This document shows, in pieces, positions 26,660-35,220 of a stretch of 44,946 nucleotides of DNA (position 1 is its first letter; every line of letters starts with the position of its first letter). The DNA is from an uncultured Verrucomicrobiota bacterium (lineage in GTDB: Bacteria; Verrucomicrobiota; Verrucomicrobiia; Verrucomicrobiales; Verrucomicrobiaceae). Position numbers and translations under genes: made by a program. A model generated the notes under the pieces. That model did not search any database, was not told where the DNA came from, and saw only the letters and a program-made list of their open reading frames with translations. The DNA lies in contig CAINGK010000059.1 in the NCBI GenBank assembly GCA_903848465.1, positions 1 to 44,946 on the forward strand. The letters run 5' to 3'.

Positions 26660-28099
26660 ATGCCAAACTCCACCGCACTCCGGGACGCCCTGACTCAGTC
26701 ACCGAACAACCTGTCGTTGCTGCTGCTCTATGGTCGTGCCTGCCTGGAGGAATTGCACCTGGACGAGGCCCGTGAGGTCTTTACCCGTGCCTTGGAACAG
26801 GATTCAGACCAGACCGATGCCATGCTGGGCATCGCCAAGGTGTTGTTCATGGAGGGAGACACCTCTGGGGCCGCCGTGCGTGCCGAGCGCGTCATCTTTT
26901 TAGAGCCTACCAACGCCCAGGCGCATCTGCTGCTGAGCCGCGTCTATTTGAGCGAAGGCGACCGCGCCAAGGCCATCGAACACTTTGACCGTGCCGCCCA
27001 GATCGACGGCACCATGAGCGACCCGGCGCTTGAGCGTGAGCTTGGCCGCACCGCACGTGACGCCCGCAAAACCGCCCCTGCCCCGGCACCGGAACCTACC
27101 GGCCAGGAAATTCCTGTTTCAGGCAACGGTGGCGATCAGGATGAGTTCTTCGAAGACCCCTTTGATGATCCCCCCTATGACTGGCGGCCTGAGACCTTCT
27201 ATGCCCCCGGCGACCCCGAGCGTGGCAACGTGACCTTTGCGGACGTCGGCGGCATGGAGGAACTGAAAGAGGAAATCCGCCTCAAAATCACCTACCCACT
27301 GCAGTTCCCCGATCTCTACAAAGCCTACGGCCGTAAAACCGGTGGCGGCATTCTGATTTATGGCCCTCCAGGCTGCGGCAAGACCCTGATCCTCCGCGCC
27401 GTCGCGGGTGAAGTACCGTGCAATTACCTCTCCGTCGGTCTGCACGAGATTTTCGACCCCTACTTTGGCAGCACCGAGCGCAACCTGCATCAGATCTTCG
27501 AAACCGCGCGTGCCAATGCCCCCTGCGTGCTCGTCTTTGATGACATCGACTCCCTTGCCATGGACCGTCGGCAGATCCGCGAAAGCCAGATGCGCAATCT
27601 GGTGAACCAGTTCCTGCACGAGATGGATGGCATCCGCAGTGAAAACCAGCGCATCCTCGTCATCGGTGCCACGAACCAGCCTTGGGCGCTTGATCCTGCC
27701 TTCCGCCGCCCCGGTCGTTTTGACCAGGCCATCTTCGTCGCCCCACCGGATGCCCCCGCCCGTGCCCAGATCATCGAACTGCTGGCCAAGGACAAACCCA
27801 TCGCCGAATTCGACAACGCGGAACTGATCGAAGCCACCAACGGCTTCTCAGGAGCCGATTTGAAGTGGGTCTTTGATCGCGCCGCCGAACTCGCCCTCTC
27901 CGCCGCCATTCACACCGGACAGCCCGTGCCGATCACCCTCGAACTGCTGCTTGCCGTAGCCAAAGCGCATTCGCCCAGCACCCAGGAGTGGTTTGAAGGC
28001 GTACGCACCCACGCGCAAACGCAGGAAGGCCCGGACAGCATCTTCAACGACATGCGCAAGTTTCTCAACGCGCCGTCGAATACGAAGAAGGAGCGGTAG
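26660..28099 (+). CDS. TPR-containing AAA ATPase (Cdc48/SpoVK type)
   Basis: From the ATG at 26660 the product is 479 aa. Residues 18-115 form about three tetratricopeptide repeats (LLLYGRACLEELHLDEAREVF onwards). An acidic Pro-rich linker follows (140-190). The AAA module shows VTFADVGGMEELKEEI, Walker A GPPGCGKT at 235-242, Walker B LVFDDID at 291-297, the sensor VIGATNQPWALDPAFRRPGRFD with arginine-finger candidates R350 and R353, and the C-terminal GFSGADLKWVFDRA helical lid. The catalytic Walker B Glu is replaced by Asp (D295), which may lower the ATPase rate. The longer in-frame Met at 26564 would override the leader hairpin. Targets unknown. Confidence 0.9.
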   Translation: MPNSTALRDALTQSPNNLSLLLLYGRACLEELHLDEAREVFTRALEQDSDQTDAMLGIAKVLFMEGDTSGAAVRAERVIFLEPTNAQAHLLLSRVYLSEGDRAKAIEHFDRAAQIDGTMSDPALERELGRTARDARKTAPAPAPEPTGQEIPVSGNGGDQDEFFEDPFDDPPYDWRPETFYAPGDPERGNVTFADVGGMEELKEEIRLKITYPLQFPDLYKAYGRKTGGGILIYGPPGCGKTLILRAVAGEVPCNYLSVGLHEIFDPYFGSTERNLHQIFETARANAPCVLVFDDIDSLAMDRRQIRESQMRNLVNQFLHEMDGIRSENQRILVIGATNQPWALDPAFRRPGRFDQAIFVAPPDAPARAQIIELLAKDKPIAEFDNAELIEATNGFSGADLKWVFDRAAELALSAAIHTGQPVPITLELLLAVAKAHSPSTQEWFEGVRTHAQTQEGPDSIFNDMRKFLNAPSNTKKER

Positions 28100-28135
28100 G
28101 GGATGGAGCCTTGCCTGCACACGAGTGGCACGACC

Positions 28136-29458
28136 TCAGTCTCTCCAACTCAATACCTCTCGGTCTAGCTCACCTTTGTTGACCAAAGTGGTCTCCACCA
28201 TCAGTGGCGACACCTCAAAGTAAGCTGCAGCCTCAGAGATGTCCTCTTCATTCGGTTGCTCAGTTTGGATCTTCTCCAACAGTGCATCGAAGGGGCAGAG
28301 CAATTCCTGCGCAAAAGCACGTTGAAACTGCTGACGTGAGGTCTTGGCATCTGTTGCTGGAATAAGGCGTCCTTGATTGCGAAAGTAAAGATGGTCGCCT
28401 ATAAGCCTGGAGCAAGCAAAGCGACGGCTGGTTGCCCATGAACTGTTGAAATAAATGTCGAAACTGTCGCTGGTGCCAGCCCGCAAAGCCAGAGGCAAGG
28501 CGGTGGACTTGGCGCGCTCAGCAAAGACCGCAGATTTCAATCCGAGCAAGCCCGCAAGAACTTTGTCCTTGATGGGTTTATTTTCCAAGCCCCACTCTTT
28601 CCGGGCAAATTGGGCTAGTTTGGTCGCAGCCTGCCAAGGCCTCTCACCTGCCGCAATGCGTGGTTTATTCGTCAACGTCGGCATAGAACCACGAAAACCA
28701 CCGGCACGGGGGGCCGCGACGGCTTTCGCAAGCGAAAGGATCGGCTTGAGCAATTTGGCGGTTGCATGACGTCCGACCGCAGCCACCTCCTCCAATGCTT
28801 CCCCGCCGAGGCCAGCATTATCATCGCGCAAAAGTTCAATGATCGCAGCAGGAGCTTCGTCAGGGTCATAACCACATAAAGCTTCCAGTTTCCGCCATTG
28901 GGTCAGTTTGGGGTCTTGGCGTTCCCTCATCACTTCAGTCCAAAGCTCCAGCAAATCATCTCCCGGCACATTCATGGAATAAAGGCGTGAGAGAACTCCT
29001 TCCAAAAATTGATCCACCGAACGCTCGAACTCCTCGGCGGATATTCTGCCATCGATTCGATTCAAATAACGCACAGGTTCGAATGCAACCGCCTTGCGCC
29101 CTGGACGAGAAGCCACCGCCAACGAATCACCATCACTCGCGAAGATCACATTGGGCCAGACATAGCCTGCCCCGGCTGCTGCCATGCAATGTGACATACG
29201 CCAGTCCACATCCCGCCTTGAACCTGGGGTTTCAGGCTCCCAGCGCAACCGCCACCAGTTGCTTGCAAACCACGTAGCCAGTGTGTGAGCAGAGACCCGC
29301 ATTTGGTTTCTCACGGTTTGTCCCCATGAGTCGTCGAGCCGTGTCAAATACTCATCGCCTAAACGAATCCCGATCACAGCCTCACAGGCGCGGCCAGCCT
29401 CAAGATCGCCTTCAGGCCGGTCCAGCCATTCATACTCAATTTTCAGTTCGTCAGTCAT
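28136..29458 (-). CDS. Uncharacterised protein with degenerate ImmA/IrrE-like C-terminal domain
   Basis: The 440-aa protein has an unrecognised N-terminal half with a distinctive WFASNWWRLRWEP segment and an AAGAGYVWPNVIFASDGD segment (about 65-110). The C-terminal 100 residues resemble ImmA/IrrE peptidases: RRFACSRLIGDHLYF occupies the position of the usual RRFTxAHELGHLL, followed by RQQFQRAFAQELLCPFDALL (family FAAELLMP) and a final EAAAYFEVSPLMVETTLVNKG helix pair. The zinc-binding HExxH is missing, so this copy looks catalytically dead. It overlaps the upstream 29451-29930 gene by 8 bases (ATGACTGA), so the two are translationally coupled. Function unknown; a toxin-antitoxin or defence role is inference. 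Confidence 0.65.
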   Translation of the reverse strand: MTDELKIEYEWLDRPEGDLEAGRACEAVIGIRLGDEYLTRLDDSWGQTVRNQMRVSAHTLATWFASNWWRLRWEPETPGSRRDVDWRMSHCMAAAGAGYVWPNVIFASDGDSLAVASRPGRKAVAFEPVRYLNRIDGRISAEEFERSVDQFLEGVLSRLYSMNVPGDDLLELWTEVMRERQDPKLTQWRKLEALCGYDPDEAPAAIIELLRDDNAGLGGEALEEVAAVGRHATAKLLKPILSLAKAVAAPRAGGFRGSMPTLTNKPRIAAGERPWQAATKLAQFARKEWGLENKPIKDKVLAGLLGLKSAVFAERAKSTALPLALRAGTSDSFDIYFNSSWATSRRFACSRLIGDHLYFRNQGRLIPATDAKTSRQQFQRAFAQELLCPFDALLEKIQTEQPNEEDISEAAAYFEVSPLMVETTLVNKGELDREVLSWRD

Positions 29459-29930
29459 TCACGTCTTTTGATTCGGACCACTTTTCGATCACAGTCTTTC
29501 TGAACGGGTCATTCTCCATCAGAGGATAGCCATGATAGGTTCCATTGCCTGCGTTTTCGAGTTGTGCCTCCAACGGAATGCCATCCTCGGTCATTGACCA
29601 AATGTTTTGCGGGTAACTGGTTCCGTCCCAGGCACTGATCAGACCGCGGCGGACTCCAGCGCGGAGCAGTTCCAGAGCACGTGACCGCAGAAAAATACCC
29701 GCATCATCACAAAGCGATTTGTCCCGGCGCGGTCGCGCAGGCGGACTCAGGCGGAAATCCCCCGGATTTCGCTTATGTTCTGGTTTACCACCGTAGCGCA
29801 CCTCCTTTTCCAAAAGCTTCAGCGCCTCCTTGGGTGGCGGCGCCTCGGCGATTTTGCGTTTAGAGTTGAATCGTGTGCGTCTGCCCGGCATGAATTTAAG
29901 GCAGAGTTTACAACGAGCTATAGTCGGCAT
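29451..29930 (-). CDS. Small basic protein, first gene of the overlapping module
   Basis: The ATG at 29930 follows an AGAGGG element four bases upstream, a rare clear Shine-Dalgarno in this window, giving 159 aa. The Met at 29888-29891 (MPGRRTRFNSKRK) is an alternative. The N-terminal half is very basic and may bind nucleic acid. The C-terminal half reads AWDGTSYPQNIWSMTEDGIPLEAQLENAG then GTYHGYPLMENDPFRKTVIEKW, a GxYHGYPxxxxDPxR pattern I recognise as recurrent in uncharacterised bacterial proteins but cannot name. The stop overlaps the start of the ImmA-like gene, so both form one module. What the pair does is unknown. Confidence 0.65.
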   Translation of the reverse strand: MPTIARCKLCLKFMPGRRTRFNSKRKIAEAPPPKEALKLLEKEVRYGGKPEHKRNPGDFRLSPPARPRRDKSLCDDAGIFLRSRALELLRAGVRRGLISAWDGTSYPQNIWSMTEDGIPLEAQLENAGNGTYHGYPLMENDPFRKTVIEKWSESKDVND

Positions 29931-29969
29931 CAATCCCTCTTTCGAAACCGACTCTTAGTGGAATCCACC

Positions 29970-31553
29970 TCACCGCACCATCACCCCATCCACGATGCGC
30001 ATCGCACCGGATGGATTGGCATCTTTGATCAAGTCAGGAAGTGCTTCTTCTGGGAAGCCCTGGTAGCACACGGGACGCACGAAGCGGTAGATGCTGCCGG
30101 AGCCGATGCTGGTGAAGAAACTGTGGCTGGCGGCTGGATACGGGCCGCCGTGATGCATGGAGGGGCAGACTTCGATGCCGGTGGGGAAACCGTTGAAGAT
30201 GATGCGGCCTACCTTGCGCTCCAGCACACGGATCAGCGGGGCGAAGTCGCGCAGATCCTGCTCGGTGCCTTGGATCGTGGCGGTGAGCTGGCCTTCGAGG
30301 CTGTTGGCATAGCGCAGCATGTCTTCGAGGCTGGCGCATTTCGTGATGATCGAGCACGGGCCAAACACCTCGCGGCGCAGTTCGTCATTGGCCTCCAGCA
30401 CGTCGATCGTCGTGGTGAAGATGCGGCAAGCAGCCTGGGAAGCGGTTTCGCTGGTTGGCGTTTCCGACTCACCGGCAAGCTGCAGCCCCTTCACCGTCTG
30501 CCACACGGCAGTGCCAGCGTCGTAGGCTTCGCAGATGCCGCGATGCAGCATCGTCTGCGGGGCCACCTTGGCGGCAAGCGCCGCTGAGTTGCTGATGAAC
30601 TGGTTCAAATCCTCGCCCTGCAGGCCCAAAACGACCGCAGGATTCGTGCAGAACTGTCCCACGCCCATCGTCACCGAACCCACGTAAGCTTCAGCGATTT
30701 TCGAGGCACGCTCTTTGAGCGCTCCTGGCAGAACAAACACCGGATTCACCGAGCCCATCTCGGCATACACCGGGATCGGGTGCGCACGCGCCGCCGCCAC
30801 GTCCATCAGCGCACGGCCACCACGTAGGGAACCGGTGAAGGCCACGGCCTGCGTGAGTGGGTGTTTGGTCAGCGTGGTGCCGATGTCATTGCCCTTGCCA
30901 TGCAGCAGCGAGAAACAACCGGCAGGCAGCCCTACCTTGTGCAGAGCCGACAGCACCGCACGCGCGAGCATCTCGCAGGTGCCGGGATGGGCCGGATGCC
31001 CTTTGACGACCACTGGGCAACCCGCCGCCAGCGCACAGACAGCATCCGTACCGATGACGCCGATGGCAAAAGGGAAATTGCTCGCGCCAAACACCACCAC
31101 AGGTCCGATGGGCAGCATCACCCGGCGCACATCCGGCTTCGGCAGCGGCTGGCGGTCTGGGATGGCATGGTCCACACAAGCATTTGCCCAGGAGCCTTCA
31201 CGGATCAAACCCGCGAAGAGCTTGAGTTGGCCAATCGCTCGACCGCGCTCGCCGGTCAGGCGGGCCATCGGCAGTGCGCACTCGGCATGGGCGCGCTCCA
31301 GCAGCGCATCTCCCAAAGCGGTGATTTCATCAGCAATCGTATCCAGCAGCTTCGCGCGTGTCTCGGGTGCCGCGAGACGCAGCGCATCAAAGGCACCCTC
31401 CGCCGCCTGCATGGCCTCATCGGCCTCCGCGTGCGTGGCATCGCCAAAGACGGGTTCAAGCTGGGCGCTGGTGGTGGGATTGAAGGCGTGAAACAGATGG
31501 CCGTGGGGAGCCGCTTCGCGACCCGCGATGTAGTGATGTCCGGTGAGTGTCAT
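29970..31553 (-). CDS. 2,5-dioxovalerate (alpha-ketoglutarate semialdehyde) dehydrogenase
   Basis: The 527-aa aldehyde dehydrogenase has catalytic Cys302 in GQFCTNP, Glu265 in YAEMGS and cofactor Lys184 in VVVKGHPAHPGT. The KGHPAHP motif and the ending SMHHGGPYPAASHSFFTSIGSGSIYRF are typical of ketoglutarate-semialdehyde dehydrogenases of the sugar-acid pathways, which oxidise 2,5-dioxovalerate to 2-oxoglutarate with NAD(P). It lies 31 bases after the FAH-family gene on the same strand, which in pentonate pathways supplies exactly this substrate. The pair therefore describes the end of a non-phosphorylative pentose or sugar-acid route. Cofactor preference is not assigned. Confidence 0.9.
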   Translation of the reverse strand: MTLTGHHYIAGREAAPHGHLFHAFNPTTSAQLEPVFGDATHAEADEAMQAAEGAFDALRLAAPETRAKLLDTIADEITALGDALLERAHAECALPMARLTGERGRAIGQLKLFAGLIREGSWANACVDHAIPDRQPLPKPDVRRVMLPIGPVVVFGASNFPFAIGVIGTDAVCALAAGCPVVVKGHPAHPGTCEMLARAVLSALHKVGLPAGCFSLLHGKGNDIGTTLTKHPLTQAVAFTGSLRGGRALMDVAAARAHPIPVYAEMGSVNPVFVLPGALKERASKIAEAYVGSVTMGVGQFCTNPAVVLGLQGEDLNQFISNSAALAAKVAPQTMLHRGICEAYDAGTAVWQTVKGLQLAGESETPTSETASQAACRIFTTTIDVLEANDELRREVFGPCSIITKCASLEDMLRYANSLEGQLTATIQGTEQDLRDFAPLIRVLERKVGRIIFNGFPTGIEVCPSMHHGGPYPAASHSFFTSIGSGSIYRFVRPVCYQGFPEEALPDLIKDANPSGAMRIVDGVMVR

Positions 31554-31584
31554 GGTTGAGGGAGTGGTCTTATTGAAGAGTCGG

Positions 31585-32412
31585 TTATGCCATCGGATTC
31601 ACCAGCGTGCCAATGCCTTCAATGGTGATGCTGATGACATCGCCGCTTTGCAGGGTGAATTCATCTCCGGGGACGATGCCGGTGCCGGTCATGAGGAAGG
31701 TGCCGGTGGGAAAGGTGTTGTCGCGGAAGAGGAAGCCGGCGAGTTCAGCGGGCGTGCGCTTGAGCTGCGACACCGTCGTTTCGCCTTCAAAGGCGGCGAC
31801 TCCGGCGCGGTCGATCTGCAAATGAATGCGCGTCGTGGGTGCTGGCGGTTCGTTTTGAATCAAGATCGCTGGGCCGAGTGCGGCGCAGAGTTTGAAGCAC
31901 TTGGCCTGCGGCAGGTAGAGCGGGTTTTCGCCTTCGATGTCGCGGCAGGAAAGGTCATTGCCCACGGTGTAGCCGATGATCTCGCCACGGGAATTGATGC
32001 AGAGCGTCAGCTCAGGCTCGGGCACCATCCACTTGGAGTCGCTGCGCAGGTGCATCGCCTGCCCTGGGTGCGCCACGCGCTGCGGCGTGGCTTTGAAAAA
32101 GATTTCTGGGCGCTCCGCCGCATAGACGCGGTCATAGAAGCTGCCGCCGCCAGCATCTTTGCTCTCCTCCATGCGGGCGGTGCGGCTGCGGAAGTAGGTG
32201 ACTCCTGCGGCCCACACTTCCTGGGAAACAATGGGGGCCAGGATGCTTTCCGGTGCTGGCGCGTCCACCACGGGCGTGCTCGCGGCAATCTGCGCAAGAT
32301 AGGCGGAGAGACCCACGAGATCGAGCAGCGCGTCCCAGTTGGTTTCCGGCACGGCGTGCCAAGCGGTCGCGGTTTGGATGAAGTTGCCGGAGGAGGTGCG
32401 GTATAAAAGCAT
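31585..32412 (-). CDS. Fumarylacetoacetate hydrolase family protein, probable 2-keto-3-deoxypentonate dehydratase
   Basis: The 275-aa protein has the FAH fold signature: [17 protein letters not shown] (about 70-86), the metal-binding [42 protein letters not shown] core (E-x-E plus D) and the C-terminal [21 protein letters not shown]. Its closest known analogue by context is 2-dehydro-3-deoxy-D-arabinonate dehydratase, a FAH-family enzyme that makes 2,5-dioxovalerate. The adjacent downstream gene would use that product. The stereochemistry of the substrate cannot be told. It follows the MerR-B12 regulator by 42 bases, with a candidate operator overlapping the regulator's stop codon. Confidence 0.8.
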   Translation of the reverse strand: MLLYRTSSGNFIQTATAWHAVPETNWDALLDLVGLSAYLAQIAASTPVVDAPAPESILAPIVSQEVWAAGVTYFRSRTARMEESKDAGGGSFYDRVYAAERPEIFFKATPQRVAHPGQAMHLRSDSKWMVPEPELTLCINSRGEIIGYTVGNDLSCRDIEGENPLYLPQAKCFKLCAALGPAILIQNEPPAPTTRIHLQIDRAGVAAFEGETTVSQLKRTPAELAGFLFRDNTFPTGTFLMTGTGIVPGDEFTLQSGDVISITIEGIGTLVNPMA

Positions 32413-32446
32413 GAGGCTGGCAGACTAAAGGGAGTCGCGCCGCGTG

Positions 32447-32459
32447 CAACATTGTCACA
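32447..32459 (+). promoter_or_regulatory. Candidate operator, second copy (upstream of the FAH gene)
   Basis: CAACATTGTCACA here differs by one base from CAACGTTGTCACA at 33466-33478, in the same orientation. It overlaps the stop codon of the MerR-B12 gene and ends 35 bases before the FAH start, so it could regulate the catabolic pair separately from the regulator's own promoter. Confidence 0.4.
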
Positions 32460-33393
32460 CCGGATTCTTGCATAAAGCTTCGTCCAGACCGTGGAGGCAG
32501 CTAACCCACTGAATGGCAGCGTCGGGCAAAGCGGCGCGGTAGCCTGCCGACGCCCGTCCGCCGACGATGAAACGCATGGAAGGCGGCAGCAGCTCGCGCA
32601 TGCGACGCAGCTTGTCCACGATGACCGGGCAGTTCTCCGGATAAACCACGCTGAGAGCCACGGCGGTGGCGTGCCGGGCGATGGCGCAGGCGGCGATTTC
32701 TTCCACGGGCAGATTTGGCCCGAGGTAGGTCACATACCAGCCCAGATCACGAGCGGAGGCGGCAACGATCAATGCCCCCATTTCGTGCAATTCCCCTGCG
32801 GGCGTCGCCACCACAAGCTCTGGCGCATGCACGGGAGTCTGGCTACCCGGCACCGGGGTGAGGAGCAGCTCGCGGATCACCGCCGTGGCAATGTGTTCAT
32901 GGCTGGGGCGCATCTCGCCTTGCTGCCAGTTGTTGCCGATCTGGATAATCAGCGGGCAAATCACCCGATGCAGCATGCCGCGCTGACCGAGCTGTAGCCG
33001 CGCCTGGAGCAGCACGCGCCGGAGGCCCTCGCAGTCGTAGCGCTTTGACGCGGCAATGGCGGCCTCAATGAATTTCTCTGGCTGCATCAGAGGTTCCGCT
33101 GGCGGCAGATCGCTGACGGACACAGGGGCGGTGGGGTCCGCCGGAATAACCAGCAAGTTTTTGACGAGCTCCTCCAATTCCGCCGTCTCAAGCCGCGCTA
33201 CGCCACCGATGCGATGACCATTCTCCGTGAGCGTCTTCAACAATCTCAAGCGCTTCACGGCCTCATCGCAGTACATGCGCCGGTTTGTGCCGGTGCGGCT
33301 GGGGCTCAAGGCGCTGTAGCGGCGCTCCCAGATGCGGATCACGTGCTGGCTGAGGCCGCTGAGCTTGCTGGCGAGCTGGATAGGACAGGGCAT
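32455..33393 (-). CDS. MerR-family transcriptional regulator with B12-binding domain (CarH/LitR type)
   Basis: From the ATG at 33393 the protein is 312 aa. A MerR winged helix-turn-helix occupies about 1-65 (QLASKLSGLSQHVIRIWERRY). The cobalamin-binding region contains a W-x9-EH motif (W156, E166-H167), which in CarH contacts the upper face of adenosylcobalamin, and an E-x-H-x-x-G motif at 201-206 whose H203 is the candidate lower cobalt ligand. A Rossmann-like domain follows (ALSVVYPENCP, FIVGG). These residues support light- or B12-dependent control rather than a vestigial domain. Alternative starts at 33447 and 33453 would consume the palindromic region, so the 33393 start is preferred. 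It is divergent from the SpmA/SpmB gene. Confidence 0.85.
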   Translation of the reverse strand: MPCPIQLASKLSGLSQHVIRIWERRYSALSPSRTGTNRRMYCDEAVKRLRLLKTLTENGHRIGGVARLETAELEELVKNLLVIPADPTAPVSVSDLPPAEPLMQPEKFIEAAIAASKRYDCEGLRRVLLQARLQLGQRGMLHRVICPLIIQIGNNWQQGEMRPSHEHIATAVIRELLLTPVPGSQTPVHAPELVVATPAGELHEMGALIVAASARDLGWYVTYLGPNLPVEEIAACAIARHATAVALSVVYPENCPVIVDKLRRMRELLPPSMRFIVGGRASAGYRAALPDAAIQWVSCLHGLDEALCKNPV

Positions 33394-33433
33394 GAACGAA
33401 GGTAGGGGCAGTTGGCGCTTGAGGCTGGCGTAG

Positions 33434-33478
33434 AAACGTTTACGCATTACCACCGCCTCTGGCTACAACGTTGTCACA
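33434..33478. promoter_or_regulatory. Divergent intergenic region with palindromes and candidate operator
   Basis: Between the MerR start (33393) and the SpmA/SpmB start (33493) lie a palindrome AAACGTTT at 33434-33441 and ACAACGTTGT at 33465-33474, the latter inside CAACGTTGTCACA. TACA at 33464-33467 and CACA at 33475-33478 are 11 bases apart, the spacing known for CarH direct repeats. This is suggestive of autoregulation but not proof. Confidence 0.45.
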
Positions 33479-33492
33479 TTTTCCGCTATCCC

Positions 33493-34917
33493 ATGCTGAA
33501 CTACATTTGGGCCACCCTCCTCTTCATCGGTCTCCTCGTCGCTGGCCTCGTCGGTCGCATTTCAGGTGAGGCCAGTGTCATTGATGCCGCGATGAAGGGC
33601 GCTGAAAAAGCCGTCATGGGCATCGCCCTGCCGCTGGCGGGCATGATGATGTTCTGGCTTGGGGTGCTGCGCCTGCTGGAAAAAGCAGGCGTCCTGGAGG
33701 CCGTGGTGCGCGTGCTCTCGCCCCTGCTCCGCCGCCTGTTTCCCGACGTGCCGACCGGCCACCCCGCCATGAGCTCCATTGTGATGAACCTCTCCGCCAA
33801 CATGCTGGGACTCTCCAACAACGCGACGCCGCTGGGCCTCAAGGCCATGGGCCATCTCCAGGAACTGAACCCGCACAAGCAGAGCGCCAGCAATGCGATG
33901 ATCACCTTCCTCGCCCTCAATACCGGAGCCTTCACGCTCATCCCCATGACGGCGATGAATTTCCTCAATGCCGCCGGCGTGAGCCACAGCTTCCGCGTCA
34001 TTGTGCCCACCATCCTCGCCACCGCCTGCGCCTCCGTAGCGGCGGTGATCGCAGCGAAGAGCTTTCAGCGCCTGCCCGGATTCGTGGCGCAGCCCGATGA
34101 AGTCGTCACTGAAACCCAGAGCACTGCATCCAAGGCTGTGGGCATCACGCCCAAGGGGAAGTTCTGGCTCATCTTGCTCGGCACCTTGTTCATCGGCGTC
34201 TCGGCCCTCGAACTCGGTCCGCCCTCCTGGCGGCAGAACGTCCTGAACCAGACCGGCCTCTCCGCCGTGCTTGAAAAATCCGCGCAGCGCAAAGCCGAAG
34301 CGGAGAAGACCCTCGCTTTGAACAAGGCTGAAGCCAAGGCCGCTGTCGCCACGCAGGTGAAGGCGGAGACGCCCGTGTGGCGGCGCATGATGGATGGAGC
34401 CTCCGGCCTCGCCATTCCCGCCATCCTCATCCTCGCCGTCGGCGTGGCCTGGGCGCGCGGCGTGAAGGTGTATGAAGAGTTTGTCGAGGGTGCCAAGGAA
34501 GGCTTCCAGGTAGCCGTCCGCATCATGCCCTACCTCGTGGCGATGCTGGCCATGCTGGCGATTTTACGTGAATCGGGCGCCTTTCAACTGCTCGAATACC
34601 TGCTGGCCCCGGTGCTGAACATGCTCGGCTTCCCCGTCGAACTGCTCTCGCTAGCGCTCATGCGACCACTCAGCGGCTCCGGTGCCCAGGGCATCCTCAA
34701 CGAGATCCTCACGCGGCCAGATTTGAGCGAGATGGTGAAGTTCACCGCCGGCATCCTCTACGGCTCCACCGAGACGACCTTCTACGTGCTGACCGTCTAT
34801 TTTGGCAGCGTCGGCATCCGCCGCTTCCGCCACGCCCTCGTCGCCGGTCTCACCGCCGACTTCATCGGCATGGTCGCCGCCGTGTTCTTCGGGCGGCTTC
34901 TGTTTGCGCTGACGTAA
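33493..34917 (+). CDS. Spore maturation protein-like, fused SpmA/SpmB (nucleoside recognition domains)
   Basis: From the ATG at 33493 the 474-aa protein has two halves, each with Gate/nucleoside-recognition-type helices. The first shows MGIALPLAGMMMFWLGVLRLLEKAG and NLSANMLGLSNNATPLGLKAM (SpmA-like); the second shows GFQVAVRIMPYLVAMLAMLAILRESG and LSGSGAQGILNEI (SpmB-like). A charged Lys/Glu/Ala segment (about 258-300) separates them. In spore formers SpmA and SpmB are separate proteins that affect core dehydration; in Gram-negative bacteria the fused form has no defined role. The first in-frame Met (33412) would overlap the operator region and is not used. Confidence 0.88.
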   Translation: MLNYIWATLLFIGLLVAGLVGRISGEASVIDAAMKGAEKAVMGIALPLAGMMMFWLGVLRLLEKAGVLEAVVRVLSPLLRRLFPDVPTGHPAMSSIVMNLSANMLGLSNNATPLGLKAMGHLQELNPHKQSASNAMITFLALNTGAFTLIPMTAMNFLNAAGVSHSFRVIVPTILATACASVAAVIAAKSFQRLPGFVAQPDEVVTETQSTASKAVGITPKGKFWLILLGTLFIGVSALELGPPSWRQNVLNQTGLSAVLEKSAQRKAEAEKTLALNKAEAKAAVATQVKAETPVWRRMMDGASGLAIPAILILAVGVAWARGVKVYEEFVEGAKEGFQVAVRIMPYLVAMLAMLAILRESGAFQLLEYLLAPVLNMLGFPVELLSLALMRPLSGSGAQGILNEILTRPDLSEMVKFTAGILYGSTETTFYVLTVYFGSVGIRRFRHALVAGLTADFIGMVAAVFFGRLLFALT

Positions 34918-34939
34918 ACTACCGGGGCATGGCATTGAA

Positions 34940-34980
34940 GGTTTCGGAGGTTTTGGAGGTTTTGGAGGTTTTGGAGGTTC
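34940..34980 (+). repeat. 9-bp tandem repeat (GGTTTTGGA)
   Basis: Four units follow one another (GGTTTCGGA, then GGTTTTGGA three times) before GGTTCATTCTGG. Three more units occur at 35179-35205, again followed by GGTTCATTCTGG, and reverse-complement units lie at about 35912-35945. The repeated unit and its shared trailing sequence mark these as copies of one module rather than random low complexity. Confidence 0.75.
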
Positions 34981-35220
34981 ATTCTGGAGGGGGAGAATAT
35001 TTTTTGTGGGTGAGAGGCCTGGAGTGGATAAGTCGTTGAGCAATTCACTGCACGGCTTCGCAACCGTGGGTGCGGGAACGCAAGTTGGTACTTCAGAGCT
35101 AACTCAAACTCGTGTGTACTTTCCTCCCTGGCGAAAAACTGCCCATCGGAACCACCGAAACCTCCGCTCCTCCATCTGGGTTTTGGAGGTTTCGGAGGTT
35201 TTGGAGGTTCATTCTGGGTA

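Noticed and set aside
29060..29080. tRNA-like GGTTCGAAT element
   Set aside because: It lies in frame in the ImmA-like gene, and no cloverleaf or acceptor stem could be built around it.
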